Shown one piece after another: positions 10,990-21,041 of a stretch of 64,000 bases of DNA. Position numbers and translations under genes: made by a program. The notes under the pieces are model-generated. The model was not told the DNA's origin. It ran no database searches and was given only the letters and a program-made list of their open reading frames with translations. How positions within the stretch are numbered: the first letter of the stretch is position 1; every line of letters starts with the position of its first letter. Origin of the DNA: Inonotus obliquus. Taxonomy: Eukaryota; Basidiomycota; Agaricomycetes; Hymenochaetales; Hymenochaetaceae. Where the stretch lies: positions 1,550,001 through 1,614,000 of the forward strand of contig JAJHTX010000008.1 in NCBI GenBank assembly GCA_032164295.1, in the 5' to 3' direction.

Positions 10990-11000
10990 ACTCTCTTGTT
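10990..11000 (-). promoter_or_regulatory. Gypsy-1 primer-binding site, self-priming type
   Basis: One base after the 5' LTR, the sense strand reads AACAAGAGAGT. This is exactly complementary to ACTCTCTTGTT in the LTR (11120-11130), which lies 35 nt after the start of the TATA box and so at the predicted RNA 5' end. No tRNA 3' end was recognised. The arrangement matches Tf1-type self-priming, where the RNA 5' end folds back as primer. Confidence 0.8.
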
Positions 11001-11001
11001 A

Positions 11002-11384
11002 TGTTACGCTTTGCGCAGTCAGAGACGTCGATCAGAGATCAAAGACGTCGACGGGCAAGAAAGCGAGCTACCACTAAATCACAAAAGACCGTAGTCTGCG
11101 ACGTAGGTGATAGTACTAGAACAAGAGAGTGAAGAGACGATCACTCTCTAGTCCAGCCTTATATACCCAGACGCCGCGGGAAAGCTTTACATAAACTGTA
11201 CAGTATAAACAAAGACAAATAGAAACAAGGGAAGAAAGGGGAATGGCGGGATAAAGTTGTTATAGATTGTGATTAGCTAAGCCAGTAGGGATTAAGTAAG
11301 GAACGTGATTTAAAATGAAAGTAAATATGCGTCGACGAATAGAAAGAGTGGCCGTATGAGGAAAAGAGAAAAGACGTCGTAACA
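11002..11384 (-). repeat. Gypsy-1 5' LTR with promoter
   Basis: 383 bp, TG...CA. The sense strand carries GTATATAAGG, then the inferred start ACTCTCTTGTT at 11130. It lacks the insert found in the 3' LTR. Confidence 0.9.
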
Positions 11385-12186
11385 AGTACTCTACCGCTCG
11401 GTACCAATCAGTACCCTGGGATCGTCCCTGAGCATCAACGAGATCGCTCGAGTCCCTCGATATCGATCGGTACGCGTCGCCTGACTCGACTGGGCATTGC
11501 TTGGCTTCCCCTCCAAGTTGGATCGATGGCCTCCTCCGAGATCGAAGCAGCGTACGGCGGACTTGATTCATTTCCCAACCTTCCTCTCGACGTAGATCTC
11601 CGAGGGCATGGTCTCGACCTAGCACACGTTACGAACTCCGGTACCGGAGCGGACCATCGGTATCAACACCGGTATCGTCGGTATCGATGCATGGCGGTTC
11701 GGAAGGGCATACTGTTGGACTTGGAGCTTCGACCATGATCCAACTCTTCGCAGCAACGTATGGCAGACCGATCGCAGCTTTGTGAGCCTTTCCCTCTAGT
11801 ATGGGCTGTCGAGGGCGTAGTATCGACTAGACGTGGACTATTAAGCGTCGGTATCAGGATGGGTGGGCGGTACGGTATCGGTATCATCGGTATCGAAGTC
11901 TGGTGGTTTGGTACTGTGATGGAAGACAGGCATAGGGATTGGTGATTTGGTATTGGCGCAGAAGTCTGGCTAAACGTATGTAGGACCAGTTCTCAATCGT
12001 TCTTAGCCTTGTCGAATCGCAGAAGCCTCGTACTTTGTTGGGACCGCAGGCGTAGATAGGACGGCAGAAGTACCGTGGTCCGAAGAGAAGTAAGAAGCGG
12101 TAGAATCACAGAAGTATTGTTAATTGGAAGAAGCGGTAGAATCGCAGAATTAAGCCCATATCGATTGTAGCCTCTGGTATTACCCT

Positions 12187-12299
12187 TTAGCACAACTGCG
12201 GTGGCTAGAGTGGGCATCCATTCTGCTGTTGCAGGGGCAGCATTCGGTGTCGGCTTGGGCTACTAACATGTAAGAAAATGTCGCAGCGATGGACCAGTA
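12187..12299. other. E1 core resumes after C1
   Basis: CAACTGCGGTGGCTAGAG and the following 100 bp match E2 at 41216-41310. There the sequence runs on without a break from the GCAGCGAGTC..GTAGAAGGTG segment, which ends at 2493 in E1. Confidence 0.7.
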
Positions 12300-12640
12300 C
12301 CACAAGAATAATAAAGTCTGTTTTCTTGATATTGTAAGACTTGATGGACTCCCTGTCCTGGAGTATCTTGCCTGTATATGTCTTAAATAAAGTTATGTAC
12401 CAAGTCCTTAAAGACTCACCGGAGTAAATCAGTTTCTGCAGGTCAATCGCATGGTGTTCCGGTTGGTCTTCAAATATTTTTCGTTCAACATCCGCCACTG
12501 CAATACATTCTCCTCATCCGCATTGATCTACGGGACCAGTCTGTAAGGGATCAACCAATAGTAAAACCAAGATGGCTGACCTCAAAGACCTTTCCTTGCA
12601 AAGTTTTGATTGTGAGTTCGATCGTATCGTATTCAGAGAG
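12300..12640 (-). pseudogene. captured RAD23 N-terminal (ubiquitin-like) fragment in E1
   Basis: On the minus strand, IELTIKTLQGKVFE appears first, then DVERKIFEDQPEHHAIDLQK continuing LIYSG, then after a GTGAGT...ACAG intron, GKILQDRESIKSYNIKK continuing TDFIILVVL. This is the ubiquitin-like domain of RAD23, the nucleotide-excision-repair and proteasome-shuttle protein. The host intron between LIYSG and GKIL is still present, so the piece was copied from DNA rather than mRNA. It lacks the UBA domains and cannot be a working gene. The same piece is in E2. Confidence 0.75.
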
Positions 12641-12712
12641 GATAAAGGGAAGGGAAGGGAGCAGAGGACGCACTTATGTGCTATCATGTCTGACTAAGCC
12701 ACTAGTAAGCGT

Positions 12713-13979
12713 TGAAGAGAACTACGTGCAGCTGAGCTCGGTATCAAGCCCGGTATCCCATTCTACGCTTACCCCATGCTACGGTACAGTCCCATCTACA
12801 CCTTCCAGTATCCACCAGCACACCCAGAGAAACCGTCAGTCCCATTTCTCAAAGTACCGAACACCGAGAGTACCGGTACCGAGTGCCAATAAACCCGGTA
12901 CCGAGACAAATTGACTATTCGACATGCTCTCATGACATGGATCAGACGTCTCCCTCTCTGGTACTCATTCCTGATGGTTGGACTATGCATGCTGGTTCTT
13001 TGGGAAAGCTCAGGGTCAGTATCCATTAAGGTTTTCAGGTCCGGTACCACCAGGAACGTGTCGGTATCAATCAGCAGGGGCGCAGATCTCTTGTCCTGAG
13101 GACTTTTCATCCAGGGGTACTATATGCTACGTTTTCATTAGTATCTTGTCATCCCTAACCCTTTCTTGTTGTCCCCCTGATGGCGCTACTGTATTCATTC
13201 TTCTTATGATATTTTTCTTTGTTTTGATCTTCCTTTCTACTTTCTCCTTTTGGATTTATGAGCTAACTATGGTACAGTAGTATAAATATCTCCTCCTGTA
13301 CGTAGTAGCTCTCGAGGTAATCTGAGGAGCTAGCCTCTAACGTGAGGGCTCGGGTTTCCTCACCCCCTTCTCAGTTCCGTCTCAGTCTCATCTCAAGCTT
13401 CGTCCCAGTCCCATCCCAGTTCCGTCTCAAGTGAACCTTCAGAGTTAGCCTCCCGTGTGAGGGCTCAGGTTTGCTTCCCGGTCCAGTCAACACTCTCAGC
13501 CACCAGTCTCCTCCAGTCTGTTTCTTGCTATACCACCCCGTGCTAGCAGTTTCCTTGCAGTACCGACCTGTACCGACATTTTTCCCATGGTACCGACGTT
13601 TTGTTATCCTTCGTATTCTGCACGTCATCCTTTAGTTTCTGTACTGATCTTCTTGTTTGACAACATACCTTCACGTACCGACCCCTTTGTTTCTGTACCG
13701 ACCTGTACCGAGGTTTTTCCCATGGTATTAGACTCTTGTTTTGCTACATTCTCTTCCATACCGACCTGTACCGAAGTTTTTCCCACGTTCTAAACTGTCC
13801 TTTTCATACCAGAATCACATACCCTTCGCTTCCGGCCTATCCATTAACTCCCCCTTTTCATAGACAACAAGTACCGTGACCGTACTGGTTAAGTACCGGC
13901 ACGTATTAGCCCTCCCCCACTTAAAACCATACACCCCTCGTCTCGGTATTTCGGTACCGGACGCGATCTCGCACATTTA
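12713..13979 (+). mobile_element. B2: repeat family B
   Basis: Same ends as B1 (TGAAGAGAACTACG...CTCGCACATTTA), 1267 bp, and highly similar throughout. Its flanks GCGT/GTGT would be a 4-bp duplication with one mismatch. It is inserted in the E1 core between the RAD23 and cyclin pieces. Confidence 0.7.
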
Positions 13980-14229
13980 GTGTCTATATTTGGTAATGTC
14001 ACGCCTGCCATGACCTGAGGAAGTTGCAGCGGTACCTCTCTCCGGAGTCCTACCATTCGTGGGGCAAGCAATGGCCACATTGGATGGATAGCGATGTTCA
14101 CCAGTCATAACGGATCAAGGCTCTCAGGCAGGCGTTAGTCAAAGATGCAAAGCCCAAGTTCTCCAGGCATGCTCAATCCGCTTGGTTGGGTCTCGTAAAT
14201 CCATACGTCCAACTGGATGATCTTTTGCG

Positions 14230-15260
14230 ACCCTTAGTTATATTGATTTGGGCCCCGGCAAGGACAGGTCTGGCACGCTATTTATTGCAGAGTCATTTCG
14301 TTCCTCATTTTCTGCAGTTTCGAAACCATCCTTTCTCAGCATGAAGGACCTTCTATTTCTACTCATCCAGCTAGGAACCAGTTCTATTCCAAGAAACGGC
14401 CATCTCCTCACTGCGACAATATTCAGAACTCCCGCTGCAAGGACTCTCCAGCCCCTTCTCGCAAGACTCCGGCTATCTTGAAAGCCGAGCTATAGTGGAT
14501 ATGACACTGTGAGGCTCAACTAGCTGCCTGCAGGAGAGAAGACATTTACGTTGAAGAAGAGTACCACGAAGAGATATGCTGCTATATGCGAGAAATGGAG
14601 GTCAGTCGTTGAAAAGTGACTTGCTTACGCGACTCACTCCCGTTCTAAATGCTAAGTGTCAATGCATAGGACTACACAATGGGAATCAAACGGCCTTGTC
14701 TCGTCGACTTTCTTATTGAGATTCATTTTACTTTCCGACTTCGTCCTGAGACTCTTTACCTTACCATGAACATCGTCGACCAATATGTTTCGCATCGTAT
14801 CGTGTACACAAAGCATTACCAATCAGTCGGTTGTGCAGCGTTGTAGATAGCTGCGAAATTTGAGGACAGGAAAGAACACGTGCCATCCAACTGACCTGGC
14901 AGGGATCTGCTGTGATACCTATGACGAATCCGCCTTCATCTAGATGGAAGGACACGTTCTTGCTACCATTCAGTAGACGTTGGGTCATCCAACCGCAGAA
15001 GATTGGCTTCGATTCTATTGCTGTGGCTTGTTTGAAGAGAGTACAAAGGTTCAGCATGTCGCAAGATTTCTCATGGAAGTTGCCCTTTTCTATCGCGACT
15101 TCATCAAATTCTCACCTTCCGCTATTGCCCTCGCATCGCTCATACTTGCACGTCACATTTGCCAGGAAACCCCAACGGATTTACGATGAGCCCAACATGG
15201 TTGACTACGTCCTGGGCATGTACACCAAATCAAGACGGATACTTGCTCTTAATCTTGCAC
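14230..15260 (+). pseudogene. captured cyclin fragment in E1
   Basis: Frames across 14250-15260 give the same cyclin-box segments as E2 (52640-53765) but with more damage: EEEYHEEICCYM, then ADFLIEIHFTFRLRP-like, then DYVSRRIVYTKHYQSVGC, then HPTAEDWLRFYCCGLFEEST continuing to KVQHVARFLMEVALFYRDF. Frames break several times. The match is to the cyclin N-domain of a mitotic (B-type-like) cyclin, which binds and activates a CDK. This copy is non-functional. A host intron-like step at about 14600-14670 is retained. Confidence 0.7.
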
Positions 15261-15321
15261 GTAATTGATTAGACTCGCTATGTGGGCTCGAGAGACTCAT
15301 GGTATTGGAATGTAACAATTT

Positions 15322-15600
15322 ATGATTAATATTATTGACGAGAGCGGCGAAGTTGGAAGGCTGGCCATACTTCCGAACACACAGGAAGTCTGGATCGAGG
15401 GTAATCCCTTTGTGGAGTCAGAAGAGAATTATCGCGTACGGTGCTTTGATCATTTCTGGAAAGAAGAAAATTCCATCCGTTTGACGGAAGTTTACCTGGA
15501 TTCTATGAGCAGCTCTTGGGGGGACCTACACCAAAGAAGCAACAGAATGGACAAGCGCATTATGGCGCTAAATGGCAGTGAAAGTGGTGAGGATGGCTCC
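15322..15600 (+). pseudogene. captured LRR-cap-like fragment in E1
   Basis: The frame from 15322 reads GRLAILPNTQEVWIEGNPF, then VESEENYRVRCFDHFWKEE. This looks like the last leucine-rich repeat and cap of an LRR protein (EGNPF...YR..CF..FWKEG). Septation-network LRR proteins of Nud1/Cdc11 type have such a cap, but I cannot assign it. A diverged copy is at 53822-54050 in E2. Confidence 0.4.
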
Positions 15601-15965
15601 CGCTCATTGCCCTCTCATTGCCCTCTCATTGCCCTCTCATTGCCCGCTCATTGCCTGCTCAATATCTCTTTGAGTGATATTTAGAATATTGACTTTGACG
15701 ATATCCTTATCTATATTTGAAATTTCGGCAAATTTTATATCTTGACCTATATTTAAAATATCAGTAAAGCGATATTTAAAATATCGATTTACATATTATA
15801 ATCTGACCGATATTTTAAATAACCATAGACCGATATCCTTGTCGATATTTAAAAATGCATCATGTGAAAGATACTTTATATATCGGCCCAGTCGGCATGC
15901 TTACTGATACTTAAAATAAATGCTTGAAAAATATTCAAAATACAATCCCCGCTGATATCCTATTT
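15600..15965. repeat. E1 right subterminal repeats
   Basis: CTCATTGCCCT minisatellite units (15600-15660) are followed by diverged GATATTTAAAATATC palindromes to 15965. This is the inverted counterpart of 1985-2452. Confidence 0.75.
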
Positions 15966-15976
15966 TGCCCGCCGTG

Positions 15977-16096
15977 GTCTATTGCACGTGATTCAGTCAC
16001 GTGTGTTTCATTTGACTTCAGGCCCTCTTCTCCATCATGAATTATTATTATTTCACCACGTGATTAGAATGCCTTGGTTGCAAGTTGGTGTATCAA
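15977..16096 (+). repeat. repeat F, right part
   Basis: GTCTATTGCACGTGATTCAG, then TCACGTGTGTTTCATTTGAC, CCTCTTCTCC and GAATTATTA resemble 20110-20190. The nested CACGTG pairs suggest a small palindromic element. It ends where the hAT-like MITE begins. Confidence 0.5.
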
Positions 16097-17121
16097 TGGG
16101 GAGTGGCAATCTCCAAGTGCCGCGCGAGCCCCCTTTTTTTCAAGCGGAGTTGTAACATCTACCATATATGGTAAGAAACAGCGATTCATATTTACCGCCT
16201 TTCGATACAATATACCAATCCTTCATGAGACCAGATAATTAGCATTTTATGAGAAATATACTAGAGAATTAAATAAAGACATTCACTTGATATGATACTA
16301 GACAAATTAAGACCAAAATGAGCATACATAGCATGTTTTATTGTAGATTATTACCGGTCAACAGTACTCATGGTCTTGAACAAGGTCTTTGGTAATGTTG
16401 CTGGTTATTCATTTGTATACACAGTGACTTTCTAATATGAATATATCAGAAGCATACTATCCGCTGTATTTCAAAGCTTGCTAAACTGATTCCTTGATGT
16501 AGATGGTGTCACTGTATGCATCTCTGAGAAAGACTAAGATAAGCACTATGCAGTATCATTGATGGCATTTTTGGAGCTTGTACAGGTACCATGGTATATT
16601 TACTTGATTTATCAAATGAATTTTGTGCTTACAGACATTTTGCAATATTTTCTTGCATTATTGCTCTTTTGCTGGTTCGTGCACCCATACAAATGCAATG
16701 TCACGTGACAGATTTTTCCTTTATTCGGTGAGATTCAATGCACTCTTTGAACACTCAGAACTCAGTGAATTTCTCAACGATTTCCATGTAAATGTACGAA
16801 TCGCATTGTTTCATGACTATCTTCATTTTGTTGAGAAAAATTTTTCAAGAAATTATCTAGTTTCTTAGATATGACCTAAAACTATACAATATCTTGGCGG
16901 ATTTTAGTAAAAGTCGATTTCTTTTTTGAAGATATTGGTCTAAAGACATCAAAGACATGATATATACACTTAATACTAGTGATCTTTGTGATGTGGGAGG
17001 GTTACATGGAGTCGAATGTGTCTCTCAAAAACCGGTCATCGCTTATGCTTAGGCGAGCTCCGGCACGACGCGGCAACGACCGTGAGAACGGTCGTTTTTT
17101 TGATAGGGATTGCCACTCCCC
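16097..17121. mobile_element. hAT-like MITE, 1025 bp
   Basis: The left end is TGGGGAGTGGCAATC and the right end is GATTGCCACTCCCC. It is flanked by a perfect 8-bp duplication TGTATCAA (16089-16096 and 17122-17129). Eight-bp TSDs and short inverted ends fit hAT. The interior is AT-rich. The longest frame (16623-16868) has no recognisable family and is probably chance. A local inverted repeat (ACGACCGTGAGAACGGTCGT, about 17077-17096) lies near the right end. Confidence 0.75.
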
Positions 17122-17554
17122 TGTATCAAAGTAATGTATTGACATCAGTTTATAGACTGATTGTGACTGGATAGTCTTCTTGGTGATGAACACCCCATAC
17201 GGACTCCCGGCCCAGACGTCGTGAGGGTCTTCTTCCCCAACGTTTGCGACTTCCGTGTCGTGTGGCACGGTGGCACGGATCCGCCGAACCTGACCGACAA
17301 AGAAGTATGCGAGCAGAATGTGATCACATGTTTCTTTCTACCTCCGCTGTCATCTCCGAAGCGAACATGTCACGACGATCCGGTCCTCGACTCCAAGAAA
17401 GAAGCGAGTCTAGAACATCGATACCGTGTCCGAGTGCTTCCTTCGATTTTCCATCTCCGACCGTCAAGGTCACTCGATGGCATAAATACCAGAGCTTCAA
17501 TATCCATCCTCCCTTCTTCAACAACCACTCGATGCACTTGGGAAGGCGTGAACA
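17122..17554. other. intergenic, promoter side of the lipase gene
   Basis: No gene is supported. Open frames on both strands overlap here, but none has a recognisable domain. A CATAAATA-like box at about 17480 could serve the lipase gene. Confidence 0.4.
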
Positions 17555-19780
17555 ATGCCTCCCGGTACGAAAACTAATGGCGTCAACGCAAAAGACGACT
17601 TGCTCGATAAGCTTCACCAGCTTCACGTGAACGAATATGCTTATATCAGTTCGAAAGTGACGGAACTCGATCATAAAGGTCAAAAGTCACTCATTCATCG
17701 CTCACTTGTTATCATCAAGAATTACGTCCTCTTTATTATGAATACTTGGGCCAAGGCAGCCTGGGATTGTGTTTTCTTTCCTACCAGTGAGTACAACGCC
17801 AATCACATGTAAATATTCGGGTTGTCTGACGGAAATGCTGTATTATAATTCGTAACTCTGAAGCTCTGCTTGATCGCGTGGTTATCATTCTTTTGTCCCT
17901 TGCAGTACATGCTGCTATGACCGTACTGATGCTATGGTGTGTTCTGTGCAAACTGCCTATTTTGTGCACGGTCTTCGATTGGATTTCCGAGATTCGGTGG
18001 AATGGATTGGGCTTAGTTAACTCTTGTACGTCTCGCTTCTCTCTTGCGTCCAGTTCAATCTCTGAAATAGTCTGATTGGATTCTGTAGTCTATCCTAAAA
18101 TCTTTGAAGAGTTGTCAAAGGAGAACATTCAACTTGCAAAGAGTCACCTATCGCAGCCGATTGAATCTTCCGGTAACTCTGAGAAGACGCGCATTTTCAA
18201 TCTTGACGCGTCGAAGCTTCTGTGGGTATTATACTCATATATTGCTAGTATCTGTTCAGTACTGATAGGCTATGAAGTCTGCAGTGCGCCGCTCTCATGT
18301 ACGAACGACCCACATCTGTGGTGCATCGTGCCGCTGCAGCAGTAGCATCGGCAGAATCTAGTGACGCAGCGCGCAATGAACTTCATGAGACAGAGACCAA
18401 AATATCTGACATCGCCCAGGACAACCTCGGGCTCTCATATTCTACATCTTCCGAGCTCAATTGCGCAGGCGGCTCATCTTGCGGATTGTTCTGGGACCCT
18501 CAGGAAAAGTTCATTATCGTTGCGTTCAAGGGTACGACGCCGACGGACTTTACGGAATGGACAACAGATTTTACTTTTAAACTACGTGAGGCTGGGCTTT
18601 GGCTCCGCGGTTTCGGAAAAGGTACTGAGAGGCTCTTTTTTTCAAACATGGCCATCTACGTTGCATCTAATCTGATCATTTTTAGTTCATGATGGTTTCA
18701 TGGATAAAGTATTTCCGCAGAGGATCCCATCCGGCTCCTTGATGCCGTACTGTAAGTTCCATCATATTTGCTCGGGATGCCAAGCGCTCGACCTTCCGCT
18801 ACAGCGACCATTACAGAAGGTATTAAGTCCGTCTCTGATCACCTTGTCAAGAACTCCCCTGAAGGAAGCGATGCGAAAATCAATGTCGTAAGTCCGACCA
18901 TTCCTTCAGTCTGTGTCTCATTTTTATATATTTCCTTTTCAGTGGGTAACGGGTCATTCACTTGGATCTGCTCTCGTGTCCCTATTTTATTCCCGTCTGG
19001 TGAACGAGTTTCGCGGGTCGGGTGGCAACATCGTTGTTCGGGACGCCTATGCCTTTGCGACTCCTATCGTTTGCGACGTTCCATCTGCAAATGGTATGCC
19101 TCACTTACTCGCATCGACGAATCTGATCTTAATGAATGAACAATGGCATGTACATACTAGCATTCAACGGGAGAATGAACAGTCCCACGGATTCTCCTAG
19201 GACTCTGTGGCGAATTACGAATGTGAGTCATTACCCTTGACTCTTCCTACATGATCAAACCTACCGTCGCATTAGGGAAGAGACTTTGTCGCTACTGGGC
19301 TTCCCGATAAGGGCGACAACGCAGATTGGCCGCTTTCACCGTGGAACTATTACTCTTGTACGTCCCTTAATGCGAGTCAATACATTGACTAATCCCTTCG
19401 CGCTCAACATCACATTGGGTTGTATAGACGCGCACCTTGGCTGTGAAATTAGACTCCAAACAAAATCAGGCAAATGTGAAGTTAAAGGTTCCCACATCAC
19501 TCCCGGAACTCACGTTGTCATTGTATCCGGTGAAAACGATTTGAAGAAGAGAAAGGTTGGTCTAAACTCGGTAGAGAAGGATTATTTGCTCAACTCAATT
19601 TGGAATGATCGGAAGAAGGCCGAATCCGAGTCACAAGTAGAACAGACTCCTCGAGGAAAGGCTTTACTTGAATTGCAAAAGCTTCCGCTAGTTGGTCGGT
19701 TGCTTGCCCATGGTACTGGCTTTTATTGGGCGGCACTTCAAGATGTTAAACCTTGTACGTGTGATTGGGTGTTCCAGTGA
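17555..19780 (+). CDS. class-3 (fungal lipase-like) alpha/beta hydrolase, membrane-anchored
   Basis: Ten exons splice to a 541-residue protein: 17555-17786, 17906-18025, 18089-18221, 18278-18621, 18686-18751, 18805-18887, 18943-19093, 19161-19222, 19276-19357, 19428-19780. All phases agree. Likely role: hydrolysis of ester bonds in acylglycerols. Evidence: the oxyanion strand FIIVAFKGTTPTDFTEW, the nucleophile elbow GHSLGSA (Ser), DAYAFATP, RDFVATGLPD (candidate Asp) and YYSYAHLGCEI (candidate His), which is the usual lipase class-3 order. Near the N-terminus, MTVLMLWCVLCKLPILCTVF is a membrane segment, so the enzyme is probably tethered. The start was chosen because MPPGTKTNGVNAKDD opens exon 1 and later Mets would cut the hydrophobic region. 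The exon 4 acceptor could be read two ways; the chosen one keeps LLLQCAALMYERP in frame. Confidence 0.85.
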
Positions 19781-21041
19781 GCTGACTTGATACTCCACCA
19801 AATGACTCGAGGCGTCAGAGAGAGGGATGATTATGCTATTTTCTTGCTCTTGCTCCAGCTCTCAATCGGTATTGCTTTGACGCTGTGTAATAAATTGCTG
19901 TGCTAGTACTGTAGAGTTTGTGCTGTAAAGCTGGAGCGCTCTCAGATACCCCGTCTTCTTTGTCCTATTCGCGGTGTGGGGCTCACTAAAAGAACTCTTT
20001 CTTGACGATCAGTAATAGATATCAGAAGTATGTTATATTCTCCACTCCAATCTTGTTTGAGTGCCTTAGAAAGGGTATTAATATTCGGTCGGAGATTGGA
20101 TTTTTATTAACACGTGGTTGGACGCGCTTCAGTCACGTGTACGGTCCTTTGCGTGGTGCCTCTTCTCCGTCTTGAATTATTGTCAATTTCTCGACCACTC
20201 ACCACATGATCCTCTTCCGGAATGTATCAAGCGATTCAGGCCGACTCGGAGCTACGAGTACATAGATGCTTGATGCGACGTTGATGGGAGGACTTTGGAA
20301 AACTCACGGGTCGAAGAAAAGGGACATCTGTAATTTTGCGGTGCAGTGCGGTGCCATGATGGAGCGATGGTATAGCCGGCTAGAGTGACGACGGTGCTAA
20401 ACGGCACAATAGCAGTACACTCACAGGACGACTGCGCATCTCAACGGTCACTGGGTACGGTGACCTTAATTATAACTACTTTGGGTGAGTCCTTCCTTCT
20501 TATTGCACTCTCGTCAGGAGAACAATGGAGACGCTCATTTATATGATCCTTCTGTGATGCGTGATTCTTATCATCCGCTCACCCTTACTCGTCTTGAAAT
20601 ATCTGTTATCTGGAAGGTATTTGAAAGGGACACATTCTACGTGTACATGCATGCGAAAAGATGACATGGAATGAAGAAAATGTGGTCCCCGATCAATGGT
20701 AGATTCTAGACCATCATCATTAGAAGCCTGAAAGACGCTTGGTCGACCTCGTGTACTCGAACAATGGACTTCCGGGGAACGTATTGCCGTATTACCCGCG
20801 ACGGTCCATTCACGCGTGCATGCTATTTCCGTGACAGTCCACACTTGTCCTGAACATTCTCTCCATAGGATGCCTTCACGATCGGTCTACGAAGTAGGTG
20901 AATTGGGATTGAGAAAAGGGATTCAAATCAAAGGTTCGCTCCGTTTCGCGAGACGTAAGAAAGACTAATCAAGACTTTGCTCTATAAATGTATACAGATG
21001 ACATTGATGAAACAGAATCTTCGTCAGTTCTCCCACCCGGC
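19781..21041. other. intergenic
   Basis: No gene is supported. It contains repeat F (20087-20215). A 101-codon minus-strand frame at 20539-20844 has no recognisable family. Confidence 0.4.
20087..20215 (+). repeat. repeat F, second copy (uninterrupted)
   Basis: TATTCGGTCGGAGATTGGAT, then CACGTGGTTGGACG, TTCAGTCACGTG, GCCTCTTCTCCGTC and TTGAATTATTGTCAATT follow the same order as the two flanks of E1. It is diverged but recognisable. Confidence 0.5.

Larger units (their letters stand above)
4966..11384 (-). mobile_element. Gypsy-1: near-intact chromovirus (Ty3/Gypsy with chromodomain)
   Basis: It has LTRs TGTTACG...CGTAACA and a 5-bp duplication AGTAC (4961-4965 and 11385-11389). The uninterrupted target is visible in C3 at about 58790. 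The element reads on the minus strand: 5' LTR 11002-11384, PBS 10990-11000, leader ORF, gag, pol, PPT, 3' LTR 4966-5415. Apart from one insert in the 3' LTR, the LTR pair appears to differ only at a CpG site (CCATAG/CCGTAG), so integration is recent. The pol frame is open from protease to chromodomain. It may be competent or a very recent copy. Confidence 0.93.
2494..12186 (+). mobile_element. C1: repeat family C copy, interrupted by B1 and Gypsy-1
   Basis: It starts TGAATGTGCGAGATCGC and ends CCTCTGGTATTACCCT, as in C2 (reversed) and C3. The first 254 bp are present twice (2494-2747, then restarting at 2748). B1 (2934-4200) and Gypsy-1 with its TSD (4966-11389) split it. C3 at 57841-59557 gives the uninterrupted length of about 1.7 kb. 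The unit is crowded with GGTATC/GATACC motifs. No inverted ends and no protein were recognised, so the class is unknown. It sits in E1 exactly where E2 reads through (41215), which confirms it is an insertion. Confidence 0.7.
1959..15976 (+). mobile_element. E1: CACTA-type non-autonomous DNA transposon with captured host gene pieces
   Basis: The left end is CATGGTGGGCAAAATAG and the right end reversed is CACGGCGGGCAAAATAGG. These are terminal inverted repeats starting CAYGG, flanked by a 3-bp duplication GTC (1956-1958 and 15977-15979). CAC-type ends with a 3-bp TSD fit the CACTA (EnSpm/Plavaka-like) group. Inside each end lie many copies of an AT palindrome (GATATTTAAAATATC) and a G-rich minisatellite, as expected of CACTA subterminal repeats. 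With nested elements removed, the core is 1959-2493, 12187-12712 and 13980-15976, about 3.06 kb. It carries RAD23 and cyclin pieces and no transposase that I can see, so it must be mobilised in trans. Family placement is inference. Confidence 0.8.

Noticed and set aside
2494..12186. Family C as a Helitron
   Set aside because: It does not start TC or end CTRR with a hairpin, and C2 has a clear 7-bp target duplication, which Helitrons do not make.
16623..16868. 81-codon frame inside the hAT-like MITE
   Set aside because: The DNA is AT-rich, the frame has no homology features, and MITEs are normally non-coding.
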